DNA of 64,000 nt from contig NZ_SSBQ01000002.1 in NCBI RefSeq assembly GCF_004795255.1, positions 2,995,501-3,059,500 of the forward strand, read 5' to 3'. This document shows positions 20,825 to 30,365 of the stretch, in pieces. Made by a program: the position numbers and the translations under genes. Below the pieces are notes generated by a model, which did no database searches, had not been told where the DNA came from, and saw nothing but the letters and a program-made list of their open reading frames with translations. The stretch comes from Streptomyces sp. RKND-216 (GTDB taxonomy: Bacteria > Actinomycetota > Actinomycetes > Streptomycetales > Streptomycetaceae). Each line of letters opens with the position of its first letter. The stretch's first letter is position 1.

Positions 20825-21375
20825 CCGGTAACTCCTTCTGCGTGGGGACCGGGAGACGAGGTGAACTCCCGGGCAGAATCGGTTGCACATCACTCGAACG
20901 AGTGACGTAGAACGGCACCCTGCCACGAGAGTCGGGTTCATGTCACCGGTGCCCCAGCAATTGCCTTTTCGTTTGCAGGCGTTCGGCGCGTCTGCTATCC
21001 GGAGAGGTGGTGTGGACCCATGACGAGATCCCCACGTCAGAGGGCATGTCACGACGCCGTCGGGCAAGTGCCCGGCGAGCAGGGGCTTTTCTTCCGAAGA
21101 ACGTGAAGAATCGGTGCGCGTTCTTCGGTCTCGGCCGAATGCCAACTACCGAAGAGCCCGTGCGGCTCGTGCTGCACGGGCTTCGGCTCGCTCACCGAAC
21201 GCACATCCCGTTGCGATTGCCACGACGGGAAAATCTTCAACTACCGCTCTGCCGGGTGCCGTCCGCGTTCCGGGAAACCGTCCGGAATGCCGCCCTATCC
21301 GCTGCTCTGCGGCATGGGGAAACCCCGCGCGCCGGGCTCCCGGGGAATGGTCTCGCCGTCCGGGGGGAAGACGCC
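20825..21375. other. 551-base structured intergenic region upstream of the M4 protease
   Basis: No convincing gene is present; short open frames here lack ribosome sites. It contains CACTCG-AA-CGAGTG (20891-20904), a 14-base inverted repeat about 67 bases before the protease start that may be an operator, and a hairpin at 21149-21186 (CCGAAG plus GCCCGTGC with one bulged A, loop of 10). The stretch 21050-21260 is visibly less GC-rich than its surroundings, with TTCTTC/GAAGAA runs. The hairpin may end the aminotransferase transcript, though it is 190 bases past its stop. Confidence 0.5.
20891..20904. promoter_or_regulatory. Short inverted repeat upstream of the M4 protease, possible operator
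   Basis: CACTCG and CGAGTG are exact complements with AA between them, in the stretch expected to hold the protease promoter. No known regulator motif matches well enough to name one. Confidence 0.4.
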
Positions 21376-22563
21376 TCAGCCCGCGCCCTTGAGCCGCCGG
21401 GCCGCTTCGGCGAGCACGTCGTGCCGCTTGCAGAAAGCGAAGCGGACGTAGGGCGCCCCCGCGGCCTGGTGGTCGTAGAAGACCTGGGTGGGCACCGCGA
21501 CCACGCCGCAGCGTTCGGGCAGACCGAGGCAGAAGTCGAGTCCGCTCTCCGCGCCCAGCGGGCGGATGTCGGCGGTCACGAAGTACGTGCCGGCCGGCCG
21601 GAAGACGCCGAAGCCCGCTTCGGCCAGCCCCTGGGACAGCAGGTCGCGCTTCTCCCTCAGGTCCTCGCGGAGCGCGGTGTAGTAAGCATCCGGCAGCGCC
21701 AGCGCCTCGGCCACCGCGTACTGGAACGGCCCGGCGGAGACGAACGTGAGGTACTGCTTCGCCGAACGCACCGCCGTGACCAGCTCCGCGGACCCGGTGA
21801 CCCAGCCGACCTTCCAGCCGGTGAAGGAGAACGTCTTGCCCGCCGAGGAGATGGTGACCGTGCGGTCCCGCATGCCGGGGAAGGAGGCCAGCGGCAGGTG
21901 CTCGCCGTCGAAGACCAGGTGCTCATACACCTCGTCGGTGACGGCGAGCAGGTCGCGTTCGCGGCACAGTTCGGCGATCGCGGCCAGCTCCTCGCGGCGC
22001 AGCACGGTGCCGGTGGGGTTGTGCGGGCTGTTGAGCAGCAGCAGCCGGGTGCGGTCGGTGACGGCGTCGCGCAGCTCGTCCAGGTCGAGGTGGTAGGCGC
22101 CGTCCTCTCCGGGGCGCAGAGTGACCGGCACCCGCGTGCCGCCGGCCATCGCGATGCTCGCCGCGTACGAGTCGTAGTACGGCTCCAGGGCGATCACCTC
22201 GTCGCCGGGCTCGACCAGGCCCAGCAGCGAGGCCGCGATCGCCTCGGTGGCCCCGGCGGTGACCAGCACCTCACGGTCCGGGTCGCAGGTGACGCCCAGG
22301 TGGCCGTAGAACCGTTCCTGATGGGCGGCCACCGCCTGCCGGAGCTCCGGTACGCCCGGCCCCGGCGGGTACTGGTTGCCGCGGCCGTCCCGCAACGCCC
22401 GTACGGCGGCCTCGCGCACCTCCTCCGGGCCGTCGGTGTCCGGGAAGCCCTGGCCCAGGTTGATCGCGCCGGTGCGCACGGCGAGGGCCGACATCTCGGC
22501 GAAGATCGTGGTCCCGAACTCGGCGAGGCGGCGGTTGAGCAGCGGGCGTCGGTCAGCGGTCAT
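21376..22563 (-). CDS. Class I/II pyridoxal-phosphate aminotransferase
   Basis: A 395-aa fold-type I aminotransferase. INLGQGFPDTDGPE opens the substrate domain, NSPHNPTGT is the PLP-ring motif, and SSAGKTFSFTGWKVGW holds the Schiff-base Lys. It most resembles kynurenine/methionine/N-succinyldiaminopimelate aminotransferase-like proteins (YbdL, DapC group); the exact substrate cannot be told from sequence. The ATG 9 bases after GAGGA is chosen over one 9 bases earlier. Upstream and divergent is a small membrane protein; nothing downstream explains its pathway, though a kyn operon lies 8 kb away. Confidence 0.85.
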   Translation of the reverse strand: MTADRRPLLNRRLAEFGTTIFAEMSALAVRTGAINLGQGFPDTDGPEEVREAAVRALRDGRGNQYPPGPGVPELRQAVAAHQERFYGHLGVTCDPDREVLVTAGATEAIAASLLGLVEPGDEVIALEPYYDSYAASIAMAGGTRVPVTLRPGEDGAYHLDLDELRDAVTDRTRLLLLNSPHNPTGTVLRREELAAIAELCRERDLLAVTDEVYEHLVFDGEHLPLASFPGMRDRTVTISSAGKTFSFTGWKVGWVTGSAELVTAVRSAKQYLTFVSAGPFQYAVAEALALPDAYYTALREDLREKRDLLSQGLAEAGFGVFRPAGTYFVTADIRPLGAESGLDFCLGLPERCGVVAVPTQVFYDHQAAGAPYVRFAFCKRHDVLAEAARRLKGAG

Positions 22564-22742
22564 GGGCGCCATCCTCGGGCACACCCCCCGCATCCTCAAC
22601 CTCGTCGTACCACCGGGAAGCTCTGGTCTTCCTCAACTCCGGTGTGAGCGAAGCCGGCGGCGGCGATACCTCTGCCAAGCGCGGCGTCGCCGGTACAGGG
22701 GGCCGGCGACGTCCGGACAGTACAGCACGAACGGGGGATCTC

Positions 22743-22958
22743 ATGAGCATCGTCATAGGCATCGTCCTGGTCGCCGTGATCGCGGTGATCATCGCCGTGT
22801 CGGCGAGCACGGCAGGGAAGTCCCGCCCGAAGCGGCGGACGCGGAGCACCTGGGGCAGTGGCGCCTGGGTCGGGCCGGGCGGCGGTGACGGCGGGGGCGG
22901 CTACTTCGACGGAGGCGGCGGCGACGGCGGTGGTGGCGACGGGGGCGGAGGCTGCTGA
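22743..22958 (+). CDS. Small single-helix membrane protein with Gly-rich tail
   Basis: 71 aa. Residues 2-22 form one hydrophobic helix (SIVIGIVLVAVIAVIIAV), followed by a basic KSRPKRRTR stretch and a tail of Gly/Asp repeats (GGGDGGGG units) ending in Cys. No known function. The ATG follows a GGGGGA sequence. Similar small glycine-rich membrane proteins are widespread in streptomycetes. The low-complexity tail makes gene status plausible rather than certain. Confidence 0.6.
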   Translation: MSIVIGIVLVAVIAVIIAVSASTAGKSRPKRRTRSTWGSGAWVGPGGGDGGGGYFDGGGGDGGGGDGGGGC

Positions 22959-23253
22959 AGCCGACGGCGGCTGCCCGCTCCGGCACGGAGGACAGGCCGG
23001 GGCGGGGCCGTCCGTCCGGACGCCCGGCCGGGCCCGGACGCGTCCGTGGCGTGCGGCCGCTCGGTGACATGCGCGTGAGGGCACCGTGACCGCGCGGTGT
23101 CCTTGAGGATTGAACAGGTGAGCGCTCCCGCCCCCACGCGGATGGAAACCGGCCACGGAAGGGCAAAAACGCTGTAGGTGTGGCGAGTTCCGTGATTCGG
23201 TGAAGGCTCCACCCCCCTCCACCACCACCGACTGCGTCTTGCGGAGCCGACCC

Positions 23254-23859
23254 ATGCTCACCACTCTCAAGACCGCGTACAGCGATACCCGCGCCGGCGA
23301 CCTCGCCTGGGCGCTCGGTCTGGAACCGCTTCCCGCGCTGGCCACGCTGGACCTCGAACTCGCCGACGCACACGTGCAGTTGCGGCTGCTGGGCGCGTCG
23401 CACCAGGTCATCCTCGAGGACGGCCGGGGCTCCTGCTCCGAGACCGTCGCCTGCATGCCCGGCAGCACCGCACCGCTGCCGCTGGGCGTCTCCCGGCAAC
23501 TCGGCGAGCGGGACTACGAGTTCGCCTCCCGCGTGGAGACCCTGTCGACCGGCTCGTTCGTCGGCAGGGCGCAGGAGCTGATCGCGCTCGTCGCGGAACA
23601 CCCGCACGGACTCGCGGGCACCTATCCGGGCAGCCCGCACGCCTTCACCGCGCTGCTGGTGCAGCGGCACGAGGATCAGGTGCACTGGCGCACCTGGCAC
23701 TCGTACCCGCAGGAGGGCAGGCTCGTCTCGACCCGCACCCGGGTGGTGCTCGACGTGCTGCACGCGGGCGGGGCCCCGGAACGCCGCGCGGACCTGAACA
23801 CCCGCGGGGACGGCCGTCGGTCGTCCGGCGGGGCAGGCCGGGAGGGAGCGCTGCTCTGA
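23254..23859 (+). CDS. DUF2617 family protein
   Basis: 201 aa, starting MLTTLKTAYSDTRAGDLAWALG, a stretch I recognise as the opening of DUF2617. The middle part (FVGRAQELIALVAEHPHGLAGTYPGSPHAFTALL) is also characteristic. Function is unknown. It is followed 116 bases later by the membrane spermidine-synthase-like gene, a pairing usual in Streptomyces, which suggests a shared but uncharacterised pathway. The C-terminal 30 residues (Arg/Gly-rich) are likely disordered. Confidence 0.82.
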   Translation: MLTTLKTAYSDTRAGDLAWALGLEPLPALATLDLELADAHVQLRLLGASHQVILEDGRGSCSETVACMPGSTAPLPLGVSRQLGERDYEFASRVETLSTGSFVGRAQELIALVAEHPHGLAGTYPGSPHAFTALLVQRHEDQVHWRTWHSYPQEGRLVSTRTRVVLDVLHAGGAPERRADLNTRGDGRRSSGGAGREGALL

Positions 23860-23975
23860 CGGGGGCCGCGCCCGCGCCCGCCCGGCGTGAACGGGGTAGC
23901 GCGCACGGGTGCGCACGCCCCGGTCACGCTTGTGGGTGACAGGCGGGGCATATTCCGTCACGTAGCGTGCGTGTC

Positions 23976-25631
23976 ATGATCGACCAGTACGTCCCGTCCG
24001 CACGGCTGCCCGTACCGGCCGCCGTCGGCCGGGCGGTGGTGCTGGTCTGCGTCTTCGTCTGCGCGGCCTGCGGACTCGTCTACGAGCTCGAACTCGTCGC
24101 GCTGGCCGCCTCCCTCATCGGGGACCCGGTGACCCAGGCGTCGGTGGTGCTGGCCGTGATGGTCTTCGCCATGGGCGTCGGCTCGCTGCTGGCCAAACGG
24201 CTCCGCTGCCGCGCGGCCGTCGGCTTCGGTCTGGTGGAGGGCCTGCTGGCGCTGGTCGGCGGCGGCTCCGCGATGGCGCTGTACGCGAGCTTCGCCTGGT
24301 TCGGTGCTCCCCGGGCCACGCTGGTGGCCCTCGCCGTCGCCATCGGTGTGCTGATCGGCGCCGAGATGCCGCTGCTGATGACCCTGATCCAGCGCATCCG
24401 GCGCCAGGACCCCGGCGGCGCCGTCGCCGACCTGTTCGCCGCGGACTACGTGGGTGCGCTGGTGGGCGGGCTCGCCTTTCCCTTCCTCCTGCTGCCGTTC
24501 TTCGGACAGCTGACCGGCGCCCTGCTCACCGGGGTGGTCAACGCGGTGGCCGGCGGCGTGGTGGTGCTCTGGCTCTTCCGGTACGACCTGGGCCGCCGTG
24601 CCCGCTGCGGCCTGCTGGTCGTCAACGGCGCGGTGTGCGCGCTGCTCGCCCTCGCCGCCCAGCTCGTCTCCCCCTTCGAGCACGCCGCCCGGCAGGCGCT
24701 CTACGGCGCGGACGTCCGGGTCTCCGTCGACGCGGACGGCCGGCAGCTCGTGCTCACCGGGCAGCCGCTGCCCGGCAGCCGCCGCAGCGGCGGCGAGCAC
24801 CTGCTGCGGTTCTTCGTCGACGGCCGGCTGCGGGTCTCCTCGGCCGACGAGGAGCGCTACCACGAGGCGCTGGTGCACCCGGCGTTCGCCTCCGGTCCGC
24901 GCGGCCGGGTGCTGCTGCTCGGCGGCGGCGACGGCCTGGCGCTGCGGGAGATCCTCGGCTACCGCCAGGTCCGGTCGGTCACGGTGCTGGTGCAGGAGCC
25001 CGGAGTGGTGGACCTGGCCCGCACCGATCCGGTGCTGACCCGCATGAACGGCCGCGCCTTCGCCGACCCCCGCGTGCGGGTGGTCACCGCCGACGCCTTC
25101 CACCGCCTGCGGACCCGCGATCCGGGCGCGCGACCGTACGACGTGATCCTCTCCGGCCTGCCCGGCCCGCAGGGGCCGGACGCGCGCCGGCTCTATTCCC
25201 AGGAGTTCTACGGCCTGCTGGCCCGTGCCCTCGCACCGACGGGCCGCCTCGCCGTGCACGGCGGACCGCCGGACCTGAGTCCCCGCGATTTCTGGACGGT
25301 CGAGGCGACGCTTCGGGCGGCGGGCCTGGCCACCACGCCGTATGCCCTGGGCGGGCGGGTCTCCGGGCACGCCACGGCCTCCGCCCGTCCGGCCCTCCCC
25401 TTTCCCGGCGACGGAGACGGAGAGCCCGGGCGTGTCTCGGACCAGTGGGGATTCGTGCTCGCCGCGCCCGGGAACACGCCGCCCGCCGTGCGGACGGCGC
25501 CGCCACCGGTACGGCCCGCGCTCAGCGCGCTGACCGGACGCTCCCTGTCCTCCGCAGTGAGCCGTGCGGGGGCACAGCGCATGGCCGGGCTGCCTTCCTC
25601 CACGCTGATGCACCCGCGCTACGACGAGTGA
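23976..25631 (+). CDS. Membrane-embedded spermidine-synthase-like protein
   Basis: 551 aa. Six or seven transmembrane helices occupy residues about 18-215. A cytoplasmic spermidine-synthase-type methyltransferase fold follows, with the nucleotide loop [15 protein letters not shown] and a [11 protein letters not shown] strand where polyamine synthases carry D-x-x-D. Classic SpeE catalyses aminopropyl transfer from decarboxylated SAM to putrescine; the usual catalytic Asp appears replaced (LSGLPG instead of xDSTDP-like), so a different reaction is possible. Paired with DUF2617. An in-frame start 9 bases earlier is an alternative. Confidence 0.85.
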   Translation: MIDQYVPSARLPVPAAVGRAVVLVCVFVCAACGLVYELELVALAASLIGDPVTQASVVLAVMVFAMGVGSLLAKRLRCRAAVGFGLVEGLLALVGGGSAMALYASFAWFGAPRATLVALAVAIGVLIGAEMPLLMTLIQRIRRQDPGGAVADLFAADYVGALVGGLAFPFLLLPFFGQLTGALLTGVVNAVAGGVVVLWLFRYDLGRRARCGLLVVNGAVCALLALAAQLVSPFEHAARQALYGADVRVSVDADGRQLVLTGQPLPGSRRSGGEHLLRFFVDGRLRVSSADEERYHEALVHPAFASGPRGRVLLLGGGDGLALREILGYRQVRSVTVLVQEPGVVDLARTDPVLTRMNGRAFADPRVRVVTADAFHRLRTRDPGARPYDVILSGLPGPQGPDARRLYSQEFYGLLARALAPTGRLAVHGGPPDLSPRDFWTVEATLRAAGLATTPYALGGRVSGHATASARPALPFPGDGDGEPGRVSDQWGFVLAAPGNTPPAVRTAPPPVRPALSALTGRSLSSAVSRAGAQRMAGLPSSTLMHPRYDE

Positions 25632-25778
25632 GCACGTGCCGCCGCCGTCGGACGGGGGTGGCGGGGCAGGGGCGAGCCGCGCGCCCGGGGGATGCCGGGC
25701 GCCGGGTGCATCACGACGCGCGGAGGAATGCTGCCGGGGATGTCCATCGATTCGGTCCTGGTGGGTAGGCTCCGGCGT

Positions 25779-26726
25779 ATGGAGCACGAGGTGTACGTTC
25801 CGTTTTCCGTCGGCTCGGTACGTGCGGCGCTCGCCGAGCGTGAGCGCGTGGCACGCTGCGTCCCCGGACTCCAGGTGGACGCCGCTTCGGGCGGTGGCGA
25901 CGCGGTGGAGGGCCGCCTGCGCGTCCGCATCGGGGGCTCCACCATCACCTACCGGGGCAGTCTCACGCTGATCCCGCAGGGCGACGGCTTCACCGTCGAG
26001 GGATCCGGCGCCGAGGCCCGTGGCAGCGGCACGGTCAAGCTCGCGCTGAAGCTGGTGCCGCACGCGGCCGAGGACGGTGAGGGCACCCGCCTCACCTGCT
26101 CCGGCACGGTGACGGGGGAGGGCCGCCTTTTCGAGCACGAGCAGAGGACGACGGTCGGCGCCGGAAGACGGCTGCTGGACCGTTTCTGCTCCGCGCTGGA
26201 GGAGAGCTTGCGCACGGACGGCGTCTCCGGCGTCTCCGGCGTCTCCGGCCCTCCGTCCGGTGCCGAGGGACCCGAGGACGTCGAGTCCCGGAGCGGCGCC
26301 GGGCGTCCCGCCGGGCTCGGCGCACCCGACGACAACGAGCGCGTCATCCCCGGCATCCCCGGTCCGGAGACCGGCGAGCCCTCGGCCCGCCGGGAGGAGG
26401 AGAAGCCGTCCGGCGGCATCTTCGACGCCGACGTCCCGCCCTCGTCCCTGGACCCGACGGGCGACGAGATCGACGACGAGGAGCCGTTCGAGGAGGAGTT
26501 GGTCGACGAGGACGCCGCGACAGCGGAGGCCGCACACGCCCGGCGCACCATGATCGGACGGAGCGCCGAAGAGGTGGACCATGCTCCGCCGCGCGGCCGC
26601 TACGCGCCGGTGCCCTCGCCCCAGACCGGCGCCGCGACCGACGCGCTGCGCTGGGCGGCGCCCGCCGCGGCCGCCGTCCTCGCTGGTGCCGTCGTGCTGA
26701 CCCGCGCGCTGCGACGCCGCCGCTGA
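25779..26726 (+). CDS. SRPBCC/CoxG-like lipid-binding domain protein with C-terminal membrane anchor
   Basis: 315 aa. Residues 1-145 match the START/SRPBCC family (carbon monoxide dehydrogenase subunit G-like): MEHEVYVPFSVGSVRAALAERERVARCVPGLQ. A long acidic, disordered linker follows, including three GVS repeats and an EEPFEEELVDED patch. A hydrophobic helix (about 288-307) and an RRRR tail end the protein, so it is probably tail-anchored with the binding domain in the cytoplasm. No CO dehydrogenase genes are nearby, so the ligand is unknown. The ATG is placed at the start of the conserved domain. Confidence 0.78.
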   Translation: MEHEVYVPFSVGSVRAALAERERVARCVPGLQVDAASGGGDAVEGRLRVRIGGSTITYRGSLTLIPQGDGFTVEGSGAEARGSGTVKLALKLVPHAAEDGEGTRLTCSGTVTGEGRLFEHEQRTTVGAGRRLLDRFCSALEESLRTDGVSGVSGVSGPPSGAEGPEDVESRSGAGRPAGLGAPDDNERVIPGIPGPETGEPSARREEEKPSGGIFDADVPPSSLDPTGDEIDDEEPFEEELVDEDAATAEAAHARRTMIGRSAEEVDHAPPRGRYAPVPSPQTGAATDALRWAAPAAAAVLAGAVVLTRALRRRR

Positions 26727-26907
26727 TCCGGGCGTCCTGTCGTCGAGCGGCCGGTTTCGCGGTCGCCGGCCCGCGCAGTGTGCCGAGGTCGCGGGCGGCG
26801 CGTGCAAGCCGCCGCCGTCCATGCCGTGCGGGCGACCTTGCGACGGTCCGTCAACACCCGGGCGCGGCCGCGCACCTCACCCAGGGCGTCCCCCTTAGGG
26901 TCGTCGC

Positions 26908-27744
26908 ATGACCAACTCCGCCACCCCCGTCACACTCCGCTCCGGCGACACCGCGGTCACCGTCGAACCGGAGAACGGCTGCCGTCTGGCGTCGCTCGTC
27001 GCGGGCGGCACCGAACTGCTGGTCCAGGGCCCCGGCCACGGGGCGTTCGTCATGGCTCCCTGGTGCGGTCGCACAGACCACGGGCGCTTCCGCAACGGCG
27101 GGGAGCTGCACCAGCTACCGGTGCCGTCCGAGCAGGACGTCCGCGACGGGCTCGGTGGTCCGCACGCGATGCACGGCACGGTCCGGCGCCTGCCCTGGCG
27201 CACCATCCGTGCCGATGAGCGATCCGCCGCGTTCACCGTCGGGCTGACCGACCCGTGGCCGTGGGACGGCGTGGTGACCCAGCTGGTGGAGCTGGCGGAG
27301 GACGGCGGCGGCATCACGCTCACCCTGGGCGTGGAGACCTACGGCAACTCGTTCCCGGCACAGGCCGGCTGGCACCCGTGGTTCCGCCGCACGCTGCGCG
27401 AGGGCGGAGCGGAGGCGCAGATCCGCTTCGCGCCGGAGTGGCAGGAGGAGCGCGGCGCGGACCATCTGCCCACCGGCCGTCGCATCGAGCCGCAGCCCGG
27501 GCCGTGGGACGACTGCTTCGGCATGCCGCAGGGCGTGGACGTCACCCTGACCTGGCCGGAGGAGCTGGAGCTGAACGTCTCCAGCCGCGCCGAGTGGGTG
27601 GTGCTCTACGACGAGCAGCCGGCCGCCGTATGTGTGGAGCCGCAGTCCGGCCCGCCGAACGGGCTCAACTCGCTGCCGCGTTTCGTCACGCCGATCGAGC
27701 CGTTGGAGATCGCCACCACCTGGACCTGGCGCCACCTGACCTGA
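26908..27744 (+). CDS. Aldose 1-epimerase (mutarotase) family protein
   Basis: 278 aa. The beta-sandwich epimerase family is recognised from MAPWCGRTDHGRF (substrate Arg), GPHAMHGTVRRLPW (catalytic His), QAGWHPWFRR (second His) and a C-terminal VCVEPQSGPPNGLN (catalytic Glu). These enzymes interconvert alpha and beta anomers of sugars. It ends 39 bases before pyrE in the same direction and could be co-transcribed with it, although the functions are unrelated; the pairing is common in Streptomyces. Confidence 0.9.
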   Translation: MTNSATPVTLRSGDTAVTVEPENGCRLASLVAGGTELLVQGPGHGAFVMAPWCGRTDHGRFRNGGELHQLPVPSEQDVRDGLGGPHAMHGTVRRLPWRTIRADERSAAFTVGLTDPWPWDGVVTQLVELAEDGGGITLTLGVETYGNSFPAQAGWHPWFRRTLREGGAEAQIRFAPEWQEERGADHLPTGRRIEPQPGPWDDCFGMPQGVDVTLTWPEELELNVSSRAEWVVLYDEQPAAVCVEPQSGPPNGLNSLPRFVTPIEPLEIATTWTWRHLT

Positions 27745-27783
27745 CCCGACCCGATCAGTGGGCGCTCGCATAGGCTCGGGTGC

Positions 27784-28323
27784 ATGGACGAGACGCGTGC
27801 CGCGCTGCTGCAACAGATCAAGACCAAGGCCGTGGTGCACGGCAAGGTGACTCTCTCCTCCGGGATCGAGGCCGACTTCTACGTCGACCTGCGCCGGATC
27901 ACCCTGGACGGCGAGGCGGCCCCGCTCGTGGGGCAGGTCATGCTCGACGCCACCGCCCACCTCGACTACGACGCCGTGGGCGGCCTGACGCTGGGCGCCG
28001 ACCCCGTCGCGGCCGCCATGCTGCACGCGGCGGCCGCCCGCGGCCGTCACCTGGACGCGTTCGTCGTGCGGAAGGCCGGCAAGGCGCACGGCCTCCAGCG
28101 CCGCATCGAGGGCCCGGACGTCGCCGGACGGCGCGTGCTGATCGTGGAGGACACCTCCACCACCGGGGGTTCCCCGCTCACCGCCGTCGAGGCCGCGCGC
28201 GAGGCGGGCGCCGAGGTGGTCGCGGTGGCGACCATCGTGGAACGCTCCGCCGCGGCCGCGATCGACGATGCCGGCCTGCCGTACGTGTACGCGTACGACC
28301 TGAACGACCTGGAACTCGCCTGA
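27784..28323 (+). CDS. pyrE: Orotate phosphoribosyltransferase
   Basis: 179 aa, the usual size. It joins orotate and PRPP to make OMP in pyrimidine synthesis. The PRPP-binding motif reads VLIVEDTSTTGGS, and the N-terminal LSSGIEADFYVDLR and the VRKAGKAHG loop are typical of PyrE. The other pyr genes are not in this window; pyrE is commonly separate in streptomycetes. A parS site follows 25 bases after its stop. Confidence 0.95.
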   Translation: MDETRAALLQQIKTKAVVHGKVTLSSGIEADFYVDLRRITLDGEAAPLVGQVMLDATAHLDYDAVGGLTLGADPVAAAMLHAAAARGRHLDAFVVRKAGKAHGLQRRIEGPDVAGRRVLIVEDTSTTGGSPLTAVEAAREAGAEVVAVATIVERSAAAAIDDAGLPYVYAYDLNDLELA

Positions 28324-28347
28324 CGTTCACGCGGACGGCCGGTCGAT

Positions 28348-28361
28348 GTTTCACGTGAAAC
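28348..28361. other. parS centromere site (ParB-binding)
   Basis: GTTTCACGTGAAAC is a perfect 14-bp palindrome and matches the Streptomyces/Bacillus parS consensus exactly. It sits between pyrE and fba, in non-coding sequence. In Streptomyces, ParB binds some twenty such sites clustered around oriC, so this implies an origin-proximal locus. Confidence 0.88.
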
Positions 28362-28572
28362 TACGTTCCGTGACCGACTCCGCCGCCGTCGTGCGCGGAC
28401 CGGCCGCCCGGGAGGCCGCCCGGGCCCGCGGGTGAGGGGGGCTGGAGGTTCGGGCCCCGTCTGGAAAGATGGGGGGCGACGATGACGTCGCCTCCCTCAG
28501 CCGAGCCCGGTCCCGGACCCCGACCCCGGAGCCGTACGGCCACGCACCACGTACTTCACAAGGAGCGGACAG

Positions 28573-29595
28573 ATGCCCATCGCAACCCCCGAGGTCTACA
28601 ACCAGATGCTCGACCGGGCGAAGGCAGGCAGGTTCGCCTACCCGGCCATCAACGTCACGTCTTCGCAGACGCTGCACGCCGCTCTGCGCGGCTTCGCCGA
28701 GGCGGAGAGCGACGGCATCATCCAGATCTCCACCGGCGGTGCGGAGTTCCTGGGCGGCCAGTACGACAAGGACATGGTCACGGGTGCGGTGGCGCTCGCC
28801 GAGTTCGCGCACATCGTCGCGAAGAAGTACCCGGTGAACGTCGCCCTGCACACCGACCACTGCCCCAAGGACAAGCTGGACGGCTACGTCCGCCCGCTGG
28901 TCGAGATCTCCAAGGAGCGCGTGGCCGCAGGCCAGAACCCGCTCTTTCAGTCCCACATGTGGGACGGCTCCGCCGAGAACCTCAAGGACAACCTGGAGAT
29001 CGGCCAGGAACTGCTCGCCGCCACCGCAGCCGCCAAGATCATCCTCGAGGTCGAGATCACCCCGACCGGCGGCGAGGAGGACGGCGTCACCCACGAGATC
29101 AACGACGAGCTCTACACCACCGTCGACGACGCCATCCGCACCGCCGAGGCCCTCGGCCTGGGGGAGAAGGGCCGCTACCTGCTGGCCGCGTCGTTCGGCA
29201 ATGTGCACGGCGTCTACAAGCCGGGCAACGTCGTGCTCCGTCCGGAGCTGCTGCGCGACCTCCAGGACGGAGTCGCCGCGAAGTTCGGCACGCAGAACCC
29301 GTTCGACTTCGTCTTCCACGGCGGTTCCGGCTCCACCGACGAGGAGATCGCCACCGCGCTGGAGAACGGCGTGGTCAAGATGAACCTGGACACCGACACC
29401 CAGTACGCCTTCACCCGCCCGGTCGCGGACCACATGTTCCGCAACTACGACGGCGTGCTCAAGATCGACGGCGAGGTCGGCAACAAGAAGGTCTACGACC
29501 CCCGCAGCTGGGGCAAGGCAGCCGAGAAGAGCATGGCCGCGCGCGTGCAGCAGGCCTGCGGCGCCCTGCGCTCGACCGGCACCCGCCTGAAGTGA
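28573..29595 (+). CDS. fba: Class II fructose-bisphosphate aldolase
   Basis: 340 aa. This zinc aldolase splits fructose-1,6-bisphosphate in glycolysis and makes it in gluconeogenesis. Zinc ligands and catalytic residues are visible: LHTDHCPKD (Asp, His), HMWDGSAE, LEVEITPTGGEEDG, FGNVHGVYKPG (His) and VFHGGSGST (His). Length fits the class IIA/actinobacterial form. AAGGAGC lies just upstream of the ATG. The upstream 210 bases carry the parS site and presumably the promoter; a very strong terminator follows. Confidence 0.96.
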   Translation: MPIATPEVYNQMLDRAKAGRFAYPAINVTSSQTLHAALRGFAEAESDGIIQISTGGAEFLGGQYDKDMVTGAVALAEFAHIVAKKYPVNVALHTDHCPKDKLDGYVRPLVEISKERVAAGQNPLFQSHMWDGSAENLKDNLEIGQELLAATAAAKIILEVEITPTGGEEDGVTHEINDELYTTVDDAIRTAEALGLGEKGRYLLAASFGNVHGVYKPGNVVLRPELLRDLQDGVAAKFGTQNPFDFVFHGGSGSTDEEIATALENGVVKMNLDTDTQYAFTRPVADHMFRNYDGVLKIDGEVGNKKVYDPRSWGKAAEKSMAARVQQACGALRSTGTRLK

Positions 29596-29640
29596 CCCGC
29601 ACGCCCGGACGCTGACGCGCACGGCGCCCACCCGGCTCCC

Positions 29641-29676
29641 CACAGGGCCCGGCACCGCACGGTGCCGGGCCCTGTG
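29641..29676 (+). terminator. Terminator of fba
   Basis: A perfect 17-bp inverted repeat (CACAGGGCCCGGCACCG and complement) with only two bases between arms, 45 bases after the fba stop. Confidence 0.9.
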
Positions 29677-29712
29677 CGGTGGGTGCCCGGGCCGGGCGTG
29701 CAGACTGGAGAC

Positions 29713-30126
29713 ATGACCGTTCACGAGAACCTGCTCGGGGGCCCGCCCCCGACCCACCTGCCCGACGACCCCGAGCCGCGGGAGCTGCTCGCCTCCGGCA
29801 CGGCGCCCGCCGACGTGGCCGCGAAGCACCCCACGTCCTCGCTGGCCTGGGCGCAGCTCGCCGACGACGCCTACACCGCGGGACGAGTCGTCGAGTCGTA
29901 CGCCTACGCCCGCACGGGCTACCACCGGGGCCTGGACGCCCTGCGCCGCAACGGCTGGAAGGGCCACGGCCCGGTGCCGTTCGAGCACGAGCCGAACCGC
30001 GGCTTCCTGCGCGCGCTGCACGCACTCGCCCGGGCGGCCCAGGCCATCGGCGAGCTGGAGGAGTACGAGCGCTGCAGCACCTTCCTCAAGGAGAGCTCGC
30101 CGACCGCGGCGTCCACGCTGTCGTAG
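29713..30126 (+). CDS. DUF3151 family protein
   Basis: 137 aa, opening MTVHENLLGGPPPTHLP and containing TSSLAWAQLADDAYTAGRVVESYAYARTGY in two recognisable blocks; both are typical of DUF3151, a small soluble actinobacterial family with TPR-like helices. Function unknown. The gene conventionally follows fba in actinomycetes, as here, but a strong terminator separates them. Confidence 0.88.
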   Translation: MTVHENLLGGPPPTHLPDDPEPRELLASGTAPADVAAKHPTSSLAWAQLADDAYTAGRVVESYAYARTGYHRGLDALRRNGWKGHGPVPFEHEPNRGFLRALHALARAAQAIGELEEYERCSTFLKESSPTAASTLS

Positions 30127-30365
30127 CGAACGGCGTAGCGCTCGGTGTGACACACGGCGCCGCACGGCGCGCGGGGCCTGCCCGGATGGCCGGGTGAGCA
30201 CCGCCTCGCGGCATATGCCCGGCCCGGACTTGTCCCGGCCGGGCATGCTCGCGATGATGCTGTGTGGGCCGCGCACGGATCGCACGGCCCGAGGGGACCG
30301 GAGCTCCATCGCCGAACGGAAGGAGCGGACCGCTACCCGGACGCCACGATCCACGGAGACACCAG

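Noticed and set aside
21049..21240. 63-codon minus-strand frame in the region before the M4 protease
   Set aside because: No ribosome site and no conservation clue; it spans the bulged hairpin. Kept only as part of the intergenic description.
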